A stretch of 14,774 bases of DNA from Burkholderiales bacterium RIFCSPHIGHO2_12_FULL_61_11. Lineage in GTDB: Bacteria; Pseudomonadota; Gammaproteobacteria; Burkholderiales; Burkholderiaceae_C. Below, piece by piece: positions 1 to 7,517 of the stretch; positions within the stretch are counted from its first letter, which is position 1; each line of letters begins with the position of its first letter. The notes below the pieces were generated by a model, which had not been told where the DNA came from, did no database searches, and worked only from the letters and a program-made list of their open reading frames with translations. The stretch lies in the NCBI GenBank assembly GCA_001770785.1, contig MERZ01000349.1, forward strand, positions 27,916 through 42,689, in the 5' to 3' direction. A program made the position numbers and the translations under genes.

Positions 1-18
1 GTTCATGTTCATGTTCAT
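1..18 (-). CDS. Possible start of a downstream gene (six codons visible, runs off the left edge)
   Basis: On the minus strand an ATG at 18-16 overlaps the TGA stop (17-15) of the EutA-like gene in an ATGA arrangement, which is typical of translationally coupled genes. The visible codons read MNMNMN because the DNA is three copies of a hexamer, so any of three in-frame ATGs could be the start. There is no strong Shine-Dalgarno sequence, which fits coupling. No function can be assigned. Given the EutA-like neighbour, a cobalamin-dependent enzyme subunit is one possibility, but that is guesswork. Confidence 0.35.
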
Positions 19-80
19 GTCTCGTGGTGATGGTGATGCCCGTGACTATGGTCATGGTCATGGTCGTGGTCGTGGTCGTG
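1..80. repeat. Short hexanucleotide tandem repeats at the 3' end of the EutA-like gene
   Basis: Positions 1-18 are three perfect GTTCAT units. Positions 48-80 hold about five and a half units of RTGGTC (ATGGTC, then GTGGTC). The second block encodes the alternating His-Asp tail of the EutA-like protein, and the first spans its stop codon and the beginning of the next frame. Because the unit is six bases, slippage would change tail length by two residues without shifting the frame. The repeat numbers are read directly; any instability is inference. Confidence 0.7.
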
Positions 81-1763
81 CTGGCGCAGCGCCCTGTCGC
101 CATGGTGGGGCCAGTCGCTCAAGTCCGACTTGCCGTGCGAGCGCGGGTCTTCGCTGAACACCAGCGACTTGATGGTCACCGGAACCGTCAACGAAGGCAT
201 GCGGATACGTCCCAGGTCGATGAAGTCGAAGCCCCACAGCGTGATGCCATCGATCACCAGCACCTCACCCGTAACGCGCGAATCGTCCTTGATCAGGTGG
301 CCGAGCGTCAGCGCGATGTCGCCGTCGGCCACCACATAGATCGGCCGGCCCGATTGCAGGGTGCGCGGGATCGCGTCCAGCAAGCCCTCGGCCAGCGCGG
401 CCAATCGCTCGAAGGTCGGCGGCCCGCACCAGCGCAGCGACAGCGCGTTGTCCTGCTCGCCCTCGATCAAGTCATGGCGCATGAACGAACGCTGCAGCGC
501 CCGCGTCACCTCGGCCGCGTCAATGATGTCGCCCAAGACCAGTGGCAAGGGCACAACCTGCAGATTCTTGCGCGGCAAAAGTACACCCGGCTCGGATACG
601 AAGGTCGTGTTGCCGCTGAGTTGCACGCTGTATTCGGAAGCACCGAGCACGGTGGCGCGCAGGCACTCGCCGGGCGGCAGCAGTGGCCAGGGCAGCGCCC
701 CCTTGTCGAGGCGGGCGCGGATCGCTTCGCCGAACAGCTTTCCGAGATCGCCGAAGTCGCGCGGCTCGCGACCATAGACGTACTCGCCGACTCCGCCCGA
801 GAACATGATGCCGCCGAGTTCCTCCAGCGGCGGCAGTGTGTCGGTCAGTAGCAGGTCGTTCAGGTCGACTTCGGTGAATTGCTGCTTCAGGATACGCATC
901 AGCGCGTCGGCCATGGTCTCGGCCACATGCGCCAGGTCGTGCCGGCTCACGACGCTGCCGAGCTGCCAGTCGAAGCCGGCGCGCAGCGCATGGCCGCGTC
1001 CGGCCGGGTCGAGACGGGTGATGCGGCCGCGCTCGTCAACCACCAGCAGGCGGCCGCCCAGGTGCACCGCCGCAGTCGCACGCAGTTCGCCGTTTTCGAC
1101 CAGGCCGAGCTTGGTCGTCCCACCGCCGATATCGATATTGAGGATGCGCGTCGATTCGTCGTATGAGCGCCGCGCCGCACCGGATCCGTAAACAGCCAGC
1201 ATGCATTCCATGTGGTGCCCGGCGGTCGTGCAGACAAACTCACCGCCTTGTTCGGCCAGCACATCTGCAATCGCCTGGCCGTTCTCCCGGCGCAAGGCTT
1301 CTCCGGTCAGGATCACTGCGCCGGCATCAACGTTGTCGGGATGCACGCCCGCGGCCGTATAGGCGCGCTCGATAATTTCGCCCAGCGCATGGGCGTCGAT
1401 CAGGGTGTCGCTCTGGTACGGCGTCAGCGTGTTCGGCGACTGGTAGATCGGCTCGCGCGAGACCACCACATAGCGTGTCGATAACTGGTCGGCAATGCGC
1501 TGCAGGTGGATCTTCGAGAACACCACCTGCGTACCGGCCGAACCGATATCGATGCCCACACTGTGCAGGACGACGTTGTCTTGCACCCAAAGCGCGTGGT
1601 CGGCCGCGTTCGGAGCGCCGTCGAAGTCGTCGTGATCGTGGTCGCCGCCCTCGCCATGGACATGGCCGTGATCGAGGTTCGCGCCCCACTGATGGTCCTT
1701 CAGGGTGTGCGGTGGCCCACCCTCCGACGCATCCGGTCGCTCCGGCGTATTGGGATCAGACAT
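15..1763 (-). CDS. EutA-like reactivating factor (ASKHA ATPase) with His/Asp-rich tails
   Basis: The core resembles EutA, the chaperone-like ATPase that reactivates cobalamin-dependent ethanolamine ammonia-lyase by exchanging damaged cofactor. ASKHA nucleotide-binding motifs are visible: DIGSAGT at residues 72-78, DIGGGTTK at 211-218 and FSGGVGEY at 321-328. At 582 residues it is longer than enteric EutA (about 470). Much of the excess is an N-terminal stretch (about residues 19-50) rich in His and Asp and a C-terminal tail (about 555-582) of alternating His-Asp followed by a His run, which resembles metal-binding tails. The ATG start has a GAGG ribosome site six bases upstream that overlaps the stop of the preceding Pht5-like gene, indicating coupling. 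No eutB or eutC is in the window, so the client is unknown. EutA family membership is well supported; a role in ethanolamine metabolism is not. Confidence 0.8.
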   Translation of the reverse strand: MSDPNTPERPDASEGGPPHTLKDHQWGANLDHGHVHGEGGDHDHDDFDGAPNAADHALWVQDNVVLHSVGIDIGSAGTQVVFSKIHLQRIADQLSTRYVVVSREPIYQSPNTLTPYQSDTLIDAHALGEIIERAYTAAGVHPDNVDAGAVILTGEALRRENGQAIADVLAEQGGEFVCTTAGHHMECMLAVYGSGAARRSYDESTRILNIDIGGGTTKLGLVENGELRATAAVHLGGRLLVVDERGRITRLDPAGRGHALRAGFDWQLGSVVSRHDLAHVAETMADALMRILKQQFTEVDLNDLLLTDTLPPLEELGGIMFSGGVGEYVYGREPRDFGDLGKLFGEAIRARLDKGALPWPLLPPGECLRATVLGASEYSVQLSGNTTFVSEPGVLLPRKNLQVVPLPLVLGDIIDAAEVTRALQRSFMRHDLIEGEQDNALSLRWCGPPTFERLAALAEGLLDAIPRTLQSGRPIYVVADGDIALTLGHLIKDDSRVTGEVLVIDGITLWGFDFIDLGRIRMPSLTVPVTIKSLVFSEDPRSHGKSDLSDWPHHGDRALRQHDHDHDHDHDHSHGHHHHHET

Positions 1764-1771
1764 GGTGAACC

Positions 1772-2764
1772 TCAGATCTTGAATGATTCGAGCGACTCGG
1801 GGGCGAACAGCTCGTCGGGCGTCAGCAGCCGCTTGGACAGGCCCTGCTCGAAGTGATAGCGCAGGAAGGTCGCCAGCGCCTTACGGTTACGCTCCAGACC
1901 GTAGGGCCAGAAATCGTTGCCCATCTCCTTGCGCGCGTCCTCAAGGTGCGCGGTCAGCCACGGCAGCATCGTCTTCAATGCTGCGGTCTCCTGCAGGTCT
2001 TCGTAAGTGCGGCGCTGCGCCTCGACGAAGGCCTTGTACAGCGACTGCGCGACCCAGCGGTTGGCCTCGTACACTTCGCGCCGGATCGCCAGCGTGTGCA
2101 TGATGGGAAAGATGCCGGTGTCGCGGAAGTACTGGCGTTCCACGTCGACATGGTTTTCGAACAGGCGTTGCACGCGTCCGTCGCCTTTCAGGAACGAAGA
2201 AGGCATACGCGCCGTATAGAGCGCGTCGATCTCGCCGTCGAACAGCATCTGCGACAGCGTCTGCGTCGGCCCAATGGGCTCGACGCGGATGTTGTCAGGC
2301 AGGTCGAGCTTGAGCTTTTCCGACCGTCCAGGTTCCTCTTCGCCGCCGGTGCAGTAGGTCACGCTGTCGACCGGCACGCCGTAGTGATCCGAGAGAATGC
2401 CGCGGATCCAGACCGGCGCGGTCATTTGGTACTCCGGGTTGCCCACGCGCTTGCCGATCAGGTCCTTCGGCTCGCGGATTCCGGAGTCGGCATTGACATA
2501 GATACACGAGTGCCGGAAGAAACGCGACGGAAAGATCGGGATCGCGACGAAGGGCGGCTGCGGCCGGGACAAGGCCACCGCGTAAGACGACAGCGACATC
2601 TCCGCGGCATCGAATTCCTGATGCCGCAGCATGCGGAAGAAGGTCTCCTCCACCGGCATGTTCAGGTAGTTGAGATCAATGCCGTCGGGCTGCACGCTGC
2701 CGTCCATCAACGCGCGGGTGCGGTCGTAGTTCCAGCAGCCGAGGGACAGTTTGAGTTTGGACAC
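1772..2764 (-). CDS. 4,5-dihydroxyphthalate decarboxylase-like protein (Pht5 / SBP-like fold)
   Basis: This 330-residue protein matches the Pht5-type family, named for the phthalate-pathway 4,5-dihydroxyphthalate decarboxylase. These proteins have the two-lobed fold of NMT1-type periplasmic binding proteins. The opening (LKLSLGCWNYDRTRALMDG), an early MLRHQEFDAAEMSLSSY segment and the length all fit. There is no signal peptide: the N-terminus begins directly with the first beta strand, which argues for a cytoplasmic enzyme rather than an ABC binding protein. Translation starts at GTG with an AGGA ribosome site seven bases upstream. It lies 48 bp after the reductase gene and 8 bp before the EutA-like gene, as expected for an operon. 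The substrate is not known; homologues are often annotated either as this decarboxylase or as an ABC substrate-binding protein. Confidence 0.75.
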   Translation of the reverse strand: MSKLKLSLGCWNYDRTRALMDGSVQPDGIDLNYLNMPVEETFFRMLRHQEFDAAEMSLSSYAVALSRPQPPFVAIPIFPSRFFRHSCIYVNADSGIREPKDLIGKRVGNPEYQMTAPVWIRGILSDHYGVPVDSVTYCTGGEEEPGRSEKLKLDLPDNIRVEPIGPTQTLSQMLFDGEIDALYTARMPSSFLKGDGRVQRLFENHVDVERQYFRDTGIFPIMHTLAIRREVYEANRWVAQSLYKAFVEAQRRTYEDLQETAALKTMLPWLTAHLEDARKEMGNDFWPYGLERNRKALATFLRYHFEQGLSKRLLTPDELFAPESLESFKI

Positions 2765-2812
2765 GGCGATTCCTGGGGTGTGATGGTGGACGAAGGGTAA
2801 AGCGCTACGGCC

Positions 2813-3838
2813 TCAATAAAACTGATCGAAGTGCACCTGCTCGATGGGTACCTTGGCCTCGATCAGCATGCGCTGCACCGCGGTGGCCATGACCGGCGGG
2901 CCGGCGAAGTAAATCTCCATCTGCGTTAGCTGCTCACCAAAGCGCTGCCGCGCGATTTCGTGCAGATAGCCCACCGATCCGGACCATGCCGGGGCGCATC
3001 CATCGGACACCAAGGAGATGGCCGCGTGGTAGCTCAGCCGTTCACCCCAGCCCGGCAGTTCGCGCAACATGTCCTCGCCGCAGATGTCGGCCGCGGTACG
3101 GCCACCGTAGAGAAAGTGCAGGTGGCGCTGTGCCAGCCGCGGCTCGGCCATCGCGCCGCGAGCGATCGAGATCATCGGCGCGAGCCCCGAGCCACCGGCC
3201 AAGCAGAGGATGTCGCGCGGCGCATCGCGGCGCAGCCAGGCCATGCCGTAGGGTCCATCGATCCCGACGCGATCGCCGGGATGCACGCGATCGAACAGCG
3301 CCTGGCTACCCCGCCCTCCAGGCACTTGTCGCACATGGAATTCCCAAAGTCGGCCGCCGCCGGCAGTGTTGCTCATCGAGTAGGCTCGTGCGCCTTCCAC
3401 GCCCGGCAAGTAAGCCAGCGCATACTGGCCGGGCTCGAAGACCTGCGGCCGGTCGAGGACGAAGCGAAACTCACTGATATCGTGGGTGATCGGTCGCCGG
3501 CTCTCAAGCACTGCCGCAACGCGCTGCGGGCGGTGGCGCGCAGCGTAGCGGTCGTCCAGCCGCAGCTTGACCGTACAGTCTCCAAGAGGACGCGACTGGC
3601 ACCCGAGGAATCGCTTGCGCTGCTGGTCTTTCTCGGTCCAGCCCGGCGCCTGCGCCCACTGCATCTGCACTTCGCCCTCGGCGAGTTCGAACTTGCAATT
3701 GCCGCAGGACCCGACATTGCATTCGTAGGGAAAGCCAAGACCGGCGCGCTGCGCCGCGCGCAGCACGGTGTCTTCAGGTGCACAGGGGAAACAGACGTCG
3801 CCGCCTGCGATCCGGATCAGATGCTCGGGTGCGGTCAT
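2813..3838 (-). CDS. Oxygenase-type reductase: 2Fe-2S ferredoxin, FAD and NAD(P)H domains
   Basis: This 341-residue protein would pass electrons from NAD(P)H through FAD to a plant-type 2Fe-2S cluster and on to an oxygenase. Domain order is ferredoxin first (about 5-95), with cluster ligands C40, C45, C48 and C80 in the C-X4-C-X2-C...C pattern. The FAD domain (about 105-205) has the RAYSMSN flavin motif at 151-157 and GPYG near 195. The NAD(P) domain has GGSGLAP at 215-221 and a YFAGPPVM segment near the C-terminus. This is the layout of TphA1- and BenC-type reductases of ring-hydroxylating oxygenases and of phenol-hydroxylase reductases. The ATG start has no clear ribosome site. No oxygenase subunit is encoded in the window, so its partner must lie elsewhere. 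Confidence 0.88.
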   Translation of the reverse strand: MTAPEHLIRIAGGDVCFPCAPEDTVLRAAQRAGLGFPYECNVGSCGNCKFELAEGEVQMQWAQAPGWTEKDQQRKRFLGCQSRPLGDCTVKLRLDDRYAARHRPQRVAAVLESRRPITHDISEFRFVLDRPQVFEPGQYALAYLPGVEGARAYSMSNTAGGGRLWEFHVRQVPGGRGSQALFDRVHPGDRVGIDGPYGMAWLRRDAPRDILCLAGGSGLAPMISIARGAMAEPRLAQRHLHFLYGGRTAADICGEDMLRELPGWGERLSYHAAISLVSDGCAPAWSGSVGYLHEIARQRFGEQLTQMEIYFAGPPVMATAVQRMLIEAKVPIEQVHFDQFY

Positions 3839-3889
3839 GGACGGGCGGACACGGTGACGGTGATTGATAGGATGAACAATGGAAGCGAA

Positions 3890-4693
3890 TCAGCGGCGCT
3901 TGTAGCCCATGCGGGCCGAGATCGCGTCGGCGGTGCTTATGACTTGTAAAGAGAGGCGGCGCAGTTCCTTCTTGGTTAGTCGCTGTATCGGACCGGCCAG
4001 CCCGACAGCGGCAACTACCGTGCCATTTATATCGCGGACCGGCGCTGCCACACCTCGCATTCCACTCTCGCTTTCCTCGTCGTCGATCGAATAACCCAAC
4101 CGGCGAACCTCGTCGAGTATCTTCAGCAGCGCCTTTGGATCCGTAGCCGTTTTAGGCGTGCGTGCCGCAAGCGGTTCCGCGAAGGCTGCCTTCACCTGTT
4201 CCGGCGAGCCGAATGCCAAAAGCACGCGCCCTTCGCTGGTGCAAAAAGCCGGCTTGCGCGCGCCGAGGTAGGAACGAGTACCGATTGCCTGCGCACTTTC
4301 CCCGTTGTACAGGTACATGATGGAAGTTTGATCCAAAATTGCCAAGTGGACCGATTCTTGGGTCTGATCTCGCAAGGCTCCGAGCAACGGCAAGCCCAGG
4401 TTAGGGACGTCCATGCGCCGTCGCACCAGCATACCGAGTTCGAACAGGGAGAGTCCCAGCCGGTAGCGCCCATTCTCCCGGTTTTGATCGAGAAAGCCTT
4501 CGGACGCCAGAGTCACCGCAAGACGATGCACTGTACTCTTGGCCAGACCGAGCCGCTTGGCGATGCTGCTGATGCCGAGTTCGGCCTCGTCCTCGGAGAA
4601 GACTTTGAGCACCAGTAGCGCCGAGGCAACCGAAGACAGGCGGCCAGATGGCTTTTTCTTCTCGATTCTTGTCTCTGTATCTTTTGTTGTCAT
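3890..4693 (-). CDS. IclR-family transcriptional regulator
   Basis: A 267-residue protein with an N-terminal winged helix-turn-helix (about residues 19-80; recognition region ISSIAKRLGLAKSTVHRL) and a C-terminal effector-binding domain of the IclR type. The domain contains the usual stretch around RLGYSIDDEESESGMRG and the GTVVAAVGLAGP strand. IclR proteins act as dimers or tetramers and commonly control catabolism of aromatic and organic acids. Starts are ambiguous. ATG at 4693 (MTTKDTE) is chosen because it gives a normal-length N-terminus, but ATG at 4699 and a GTG at 4738 are also in frame, and none has a good ribosome site. A perfect palindrome lies just upstream. The gene precedes the reductase by 51 bp in the same direction, so the regulator is probably co-transcribed with genes it controls. 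Confidence 0.9.
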   Translation of the reverse strand: MTTKDTETRIEKKKPSGRLSSVASALLVLKVFSEDEAELGISSIAKRLGLAKSTVHRLAVTLASEGFLDQNRENGRYRLGLSLFELGMLVRRRMDVPNLGLPLLGALRDQTQESVHLAILDQTSIMYLYNGESAQAIGTRSYLGARKPAFCTSEGRVLLAFGSPEQVKAAFAEPLAARTPKTATDPKALLKILDEVRRLGYSIDDEESESGMRGVAAPVRDINGTVVAAVGLAGPIQRLTKKELRRLSLQVISTADAISARMGYKRR

Positions 4694-4705
4694 AAGCATT
4701 TTTAA

Positions 4706-4711
4706 ATTATA
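4706..4711 (-). promoter_or_regulatory. Possible -10 element of the IclR promoter
   Basis: The minus strand reads TATAAT in an AT-rich stretch just upstream of the IclR gene. A match to the -35 consensus at the expected distance is poor (TTCCGT at 4734-4729). The predicted transcript start, near 4699, would leave only a very short leader before the ATG at 4693, so either translation is nearly leaderless or the element is spurious. Confidence 0.35.
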
Positions 4712-4736
4712 GCAAATATTTCTCTTATACGGAACC

Positions 4737-4757
4737 ACGTTCTTCTTAGAAGAACGT
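4737..4757. promoter_or_regulatory. Perfect 21-bp palindrome, candidate operator for the IclR regulator
   Basis: Two 10-base arms (ACGTTCTTCT and AGAAGAACGT) flank a single central base with no mismatch. The site sits upstream of the candidate IclR -10 element, where an activator or autoregulator would bind, in the 139-bp gap between the DMT transporter stop and the IclR start. No T-run follows on either strand and the one-base centre is a poor hairpin loop, so it looks like a protein-binding site rather than a terminator. That the neighbouring IclR protein binds it is inference. Confidence 0.6.
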
Positions 4758-4832
4758 TTAACAGACTTAGGAAAACCGCTGCTTCGGTGGATCCGTCCAC
4801 AAGCAAACCAAGGCGCGCACCGTCAGGATCAC

Positions 4833-5735
4833 TCAGTTGCCGATGATCAGCGCCGCACCAGTTAATCCTAGCAGGGCGGCTATCGCTACCCGCGCCGACA
4901 GGCGCTCGCCGAAGAACGCCAGGCTGAGCGCGATGGTGATGAACGTCTCCATCGATGTGATCAAAGCCACATGCGACATCGGACTGATATTGAGTGCCGC
5001 GAAATAGAATATCTGGCCGAATGAAGACGCCGCCCCCGCGACATACAGCCAGAGGTTGGCCTGGCGAAACGTGCCTTGAACGGCCAGACGGTAAGACTCG
5101 CTGAATCTTCCGGCAACAAGGAACAGCATCGCGCCGACCAGCGTGCCGACCATGGCACCAAAGAGCGGATCCGGCGTTTCCTGCAGCCCTGACTTACGCA
5201 TGAGATAGCCCAAACCGTAACCCAGCGCCGATACAGGGCCGTACATATACCCCAGGTTCAGGAGCCTGCGCCATGCGCCGGCGTGGACGCCACCAGACTG
5301 CGCGCTGGTGCGCAGTTGCGCCTGCACGAGCACCGCGAAGCTGGCCACGATCAGCACGACACCCCAGCCCGCCAGGCCAGACACAGATTCGCCCAGCACT
5401 AGCATGCCCAACAGCACCGCAAAAAACGGATTCATTCGTTTGATTGCCGAAGCGCGGATGGCACCCAGATGCTGTATTGAGGCGTAGAGGAATACGCGGC
5501 CAATAAAGGCCGTGAACACGCCAGCTGCGGCTAGCCAAAGTACGCCACGAAGAGTGACGAGGGCAAAACCCTGGAGCGATCCGAGTACCAGCCATCCAAT
5601 CCCCGAGATCGCAGCGGTCAGCAGCAGCGACAAAAACGCACCATTGTCGGCGACTCCGCGTGGGGCACCACGCATGATCGCCACGTTGGAGACCGCAAAG
5701 CACAGCGCCGAGGCCAGTGCGTAGAGCTCACCCAT
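4833..5735 (-). CDS. EamA/DMT-family membrane transporter
   Basis: A 300-residue, very hydrophobic protein with about ten predicted membrane helices in two repeated halves, as in the drug/metabolite transporter (EamA) superfamily. The first half contains the typical segment around SAIKRMNPFFAVLLGMLVLGE, and the second a matching SPMSHVALITSMETFITIALS followed by FFGERLS. Members usually export amino acids, metabolites or drugs. The ATG start has a strong GGGAG ribosome site eight bases upstream. It begins 21 bp after the methyltransferase gene and is the last gene of the porin-led block. The substrate is unknown; exporting a catabolic intermediate is a plausible role from context only. Confidence 0.88.
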   Translation of the reverse strand: MGELYALASALCFAVSNVAIMRGAPRGVADNGAFLSLLLTAAISGIGWLVLGSLQGFALVTLRGVLWLAAAGVFTAFIGRVFLYASIQHLGAIRASAIKRMNPFFAVLLGMLVLGESVSGLAGWGVVLIVASFAVLVQAQLRTSAQSGGVHAGAWRRLLNLGYMYGPVSALGYGLGYLMRKSGLQETPDPLFGAMVGTLVGAMLFLVAGRFSESYRLAVQGTFRQANLWLYVAGAASSFGQIFYFAALNISPMSHVALITSMETFITIALSLAFFGERLSARVAIAALLGLTGAALIIGN

Positions 5736-5756
5736 GAGTGAATCTCCCCGTCACCG

Positions 5757-6230
5757 TCAGTAGATGCCAGGAATCCAGCGCTTGACCCGTCCGAGGTAAT
5801 CCCGATAAGACGCTCCGAACAGTTTCAGCAGATACGCTTCGTCAGCGCGTGCGCGGAGGTCGAACCACAGCGCATGTGCGGCGAACACGGCCCAGGCGGG
5901 TCCGGAAAACAGCAGTGCCAGGCCGGCGAAAAAAATGAGGTGTCCGAGGTACATCGGGTTGCGCGTCAGCCCGTACGGCCCGGTGGTAACCAGGCGCAGC
6001 GGCGGATTGGACAACCCGGGCCCGCCGCCGCCTTGCTCAGTGCGCAGCATGCCGACCCAACGGTACTGCGCATAGCCCCAGGCCAGCAACGGCAACGCCC
6101 AGAGATTCAGGCGCGGCCAGCCGCCGTCGAGCAGGGCCTGCAGCGCCAACAACGCCACCGGCCAGAGGACGAAAGTCCGGTTCGATGTGCTCTTGACCCA
6201 GCGGCGCAACGAGCGGGGCGAAGTGCTCAT
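5757..6230 (-). CDS. Small membrane methyltransferase, isoprenylcysteine carboxyl methyltransferase-like
   Basis: A 157-residue integral membrane protein with about four hydrophobic segments. The C-terminal half shows the hallmarks of the ICMT/PEMT-like family: TTGPYGLTRNPMYLGHL near residue 88, which contributes to S-adenosylmethionine binding, and RADEAYLLKLFG followed by YRDYLGRVKRWIPG at the end. The bacterial family is widespread and mostly uncharacterised; substrates are rarely known and need not be prenylated proteins. The start codon overlaps the stop of the MFS gene (ATGA) and no ribosome site is evident, so translation is probably coupled. Its presence among transporters is unexplained. 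Confidence 0.82.
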   Translation of the reverse strand: MSTSPRSLRRWVKSTSNRTFVLWPVALLALQALLDGGWPRLNLWALPLLAWGYAQYRWVGMLRTEQGGGGPGLSNPPLRLVTTGPYGLTRNPMYLGHLIFFAGLALLFSGPAWAVFAAHALWFDLRARADEAYLLKLFGASYRDYLGRVKRWIPGIY

Positions 6231-7498
6231 GGAACTGGTACCAGCGCCGCCTCGCCCCTGGGCATCAGCAGAATGAACAGATTGGCGCAGACGATGGTGC
6301 CCGCCAGGAAGTAGAACGTGGCGCCGAGGCCGTAGCGGTCGGCGATCAGCCCGCCGATCAGCGGTCCCACCGAAGCGCCCAACGATTGCGTGCCGAAGAG
6401 GATGCCGATGCTGCTGCCACCCATGTTCTTCGGAGTCGTCTCCAATAACCAGGCCTGAATCACCGGGCGAATCGCATACAGGAAAAAACCCAGCACCGCG
6501 ACAAAAACCACGAAGGCCTGCGACTTGCCGGCCAGCGCCATGAACAACAGCACAACGGCCGTCATCGCCATGCTGGTCATCATCACGCTGCGCCGCCCGA
6601 GCCGGTCGGACAGGTGACCGGCTACAGGCGCCGCAGCAAAACCGGCGGCCTGCAAGGCAAACATCGAAGCGCCAATCAGGAAAGGCGAATAACCCAGCTC
6701 GCGCGCCAGGAACAGCGGCAAAAAGGTCAGCAGCGCATTCTGCGTCATAGAACGAAAAGCGCCGCTGGTTGAGAGCAAAATCAGGCTGCGGTTGCGAAAC
6801 AGCTCGCGCAGTCCTTTGGCATAGTCTGCCAGTGACTGCACTGGCGGATCATCCGTACTGGCCGCAACAGTCGCGCCGGCGGGCTGTTTGCGGCCCAGTC
6901 GCATGGTGCCCAGAAACACCAGCAGCAGCAGCGACATCAGCAAGCCGGGCACCACGTTGAGCACCACCACCTCGCGCCACGACAATACCGCCAGCAGCGA
7001 ACCGACCACCAGCGGGGCGATGGCGTCGCCGGCATTGCCGCCCATGCCGTGCATTGACAACACCAGGCCCTTGCGGTCCGGAAAGCGGCGGGCCAGCGTC
7101 GGGATCGCGGTCGGGTGCCAAAGGCTGTTGCCGACGCCAACCATCGCCACGCAGAGCAACAGCATCAGGTAACTGTGGGTGAAACTCATCAGCAGATAGG
7201 GAAAGCCGACCCAAAACAGCGAAACTGCCATCAGCAAACCCTTGCGCCCCACCGTGTCTACCAACATGCCACCAGGCACGTTGGCCACCGCGCCGGCGAT
7301 GTACTGGCAGGTCATGATGAACCCGATCTGGCTGAACGACAGGCCCAGTTCGTTCCCGATGATGGGCAGCAGCAGGTAAAAGGTCGCCGGATACCAATGC
7401 GTCAAGGAGTGGCCAATCGTGATCAGCCAGACCTCCCGGAACGATCGGACAGACGAATCCCCCGTGCCACCGGTGGCGGCGAGTGTGTCACTACGCAT
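6227..7498 (-). CDS. MFS transporter
   Basis: A 423-residue major facilitator superfamily protein with about twelve membrane helices. The loop 2-3 signature is visible as DTVGRKGLLM at about 81-90 and its counterpart in the second half as DRLGRRSVMM. The long central cytoplasmic loop (about residues 205-235) is charged and followed by FRNRSLILLSTSGAFRSMTQN. MFS carriers move small solutes by uniport or proton coupling, and this one may take up a substrate delivered through the porin or export a drug-like compound. ATG at 7498 is preferred, with GAGAG about seven bases upstream; an adjacent GTG at 7501 is also in frame. The gene lies 47 bp after the third binding-protein gene and shares four bases with the methyltransferase gene. 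Confidence 0.88.
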   Translation of the reverse strand: MRSDTLAATGGTGDSSVRSFREVWLITIGHSLTHWYPATFYLLLPIIGNELGLSFSQIGFIMTCQYIAGAVANVPGGMLVDTVGRKGLLMAVSLFWVGFPYLLMSFTHSYLMLLLCVAMVGVGNSLWHPTAIPTLARRFPDRKGLVLSMHGMGGNAGDAIAPLVVGSLLAVLSWREVVVLNVVPGLLMSLLLLVFLGTMRLGRKQPAGATVAASTDDPPVQSLADYAKGLRELFRNRSLILLSTSGAFRSMTQNALLTFLPLFLARELGYSPFLIGASMFALQAAGFAAAPVAGHLSDRLGRRSVMMTSMAMTAVVLLFMALAGKSQAFVVFVAVLGFFLYAIRPVIQAWLLETTPKNMGGSSIGILFGTQSLGASVGPLIGGLIADRYGLGATFYFLAGTIVCANLFILLMPRGEAALVPVP

Positions 7499-7517
7499 CA
7501 CAAGCTCTCGTTAGTAG

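Noticed and set aside
48..80. Hexamer repeats as a CRISPR-like or regulatory repeat array
   Set aside because: The units are six bases long with no spacers and simply encode the His-Asp tail.
1853..3949. Two long plus-strand open frames opposite the Pht5-like and reductase genes
   Set aside because: They are shadows of well-supported minus-strand genes; their translations are Arg/His/Ala-rich with no family features.
4737..4757. Palindrome as a transcription terminator for the DMT gene
   Set aside because: The one-base centre is a poor loop and no T-run follows on the minus strand, so an operator is more likely.
4787..4800. Short GTGGA/TCCAC hairpin as a terminator after the DMT gene
   Set aside because: A five-base stem with no following T-run is too weak to claim.
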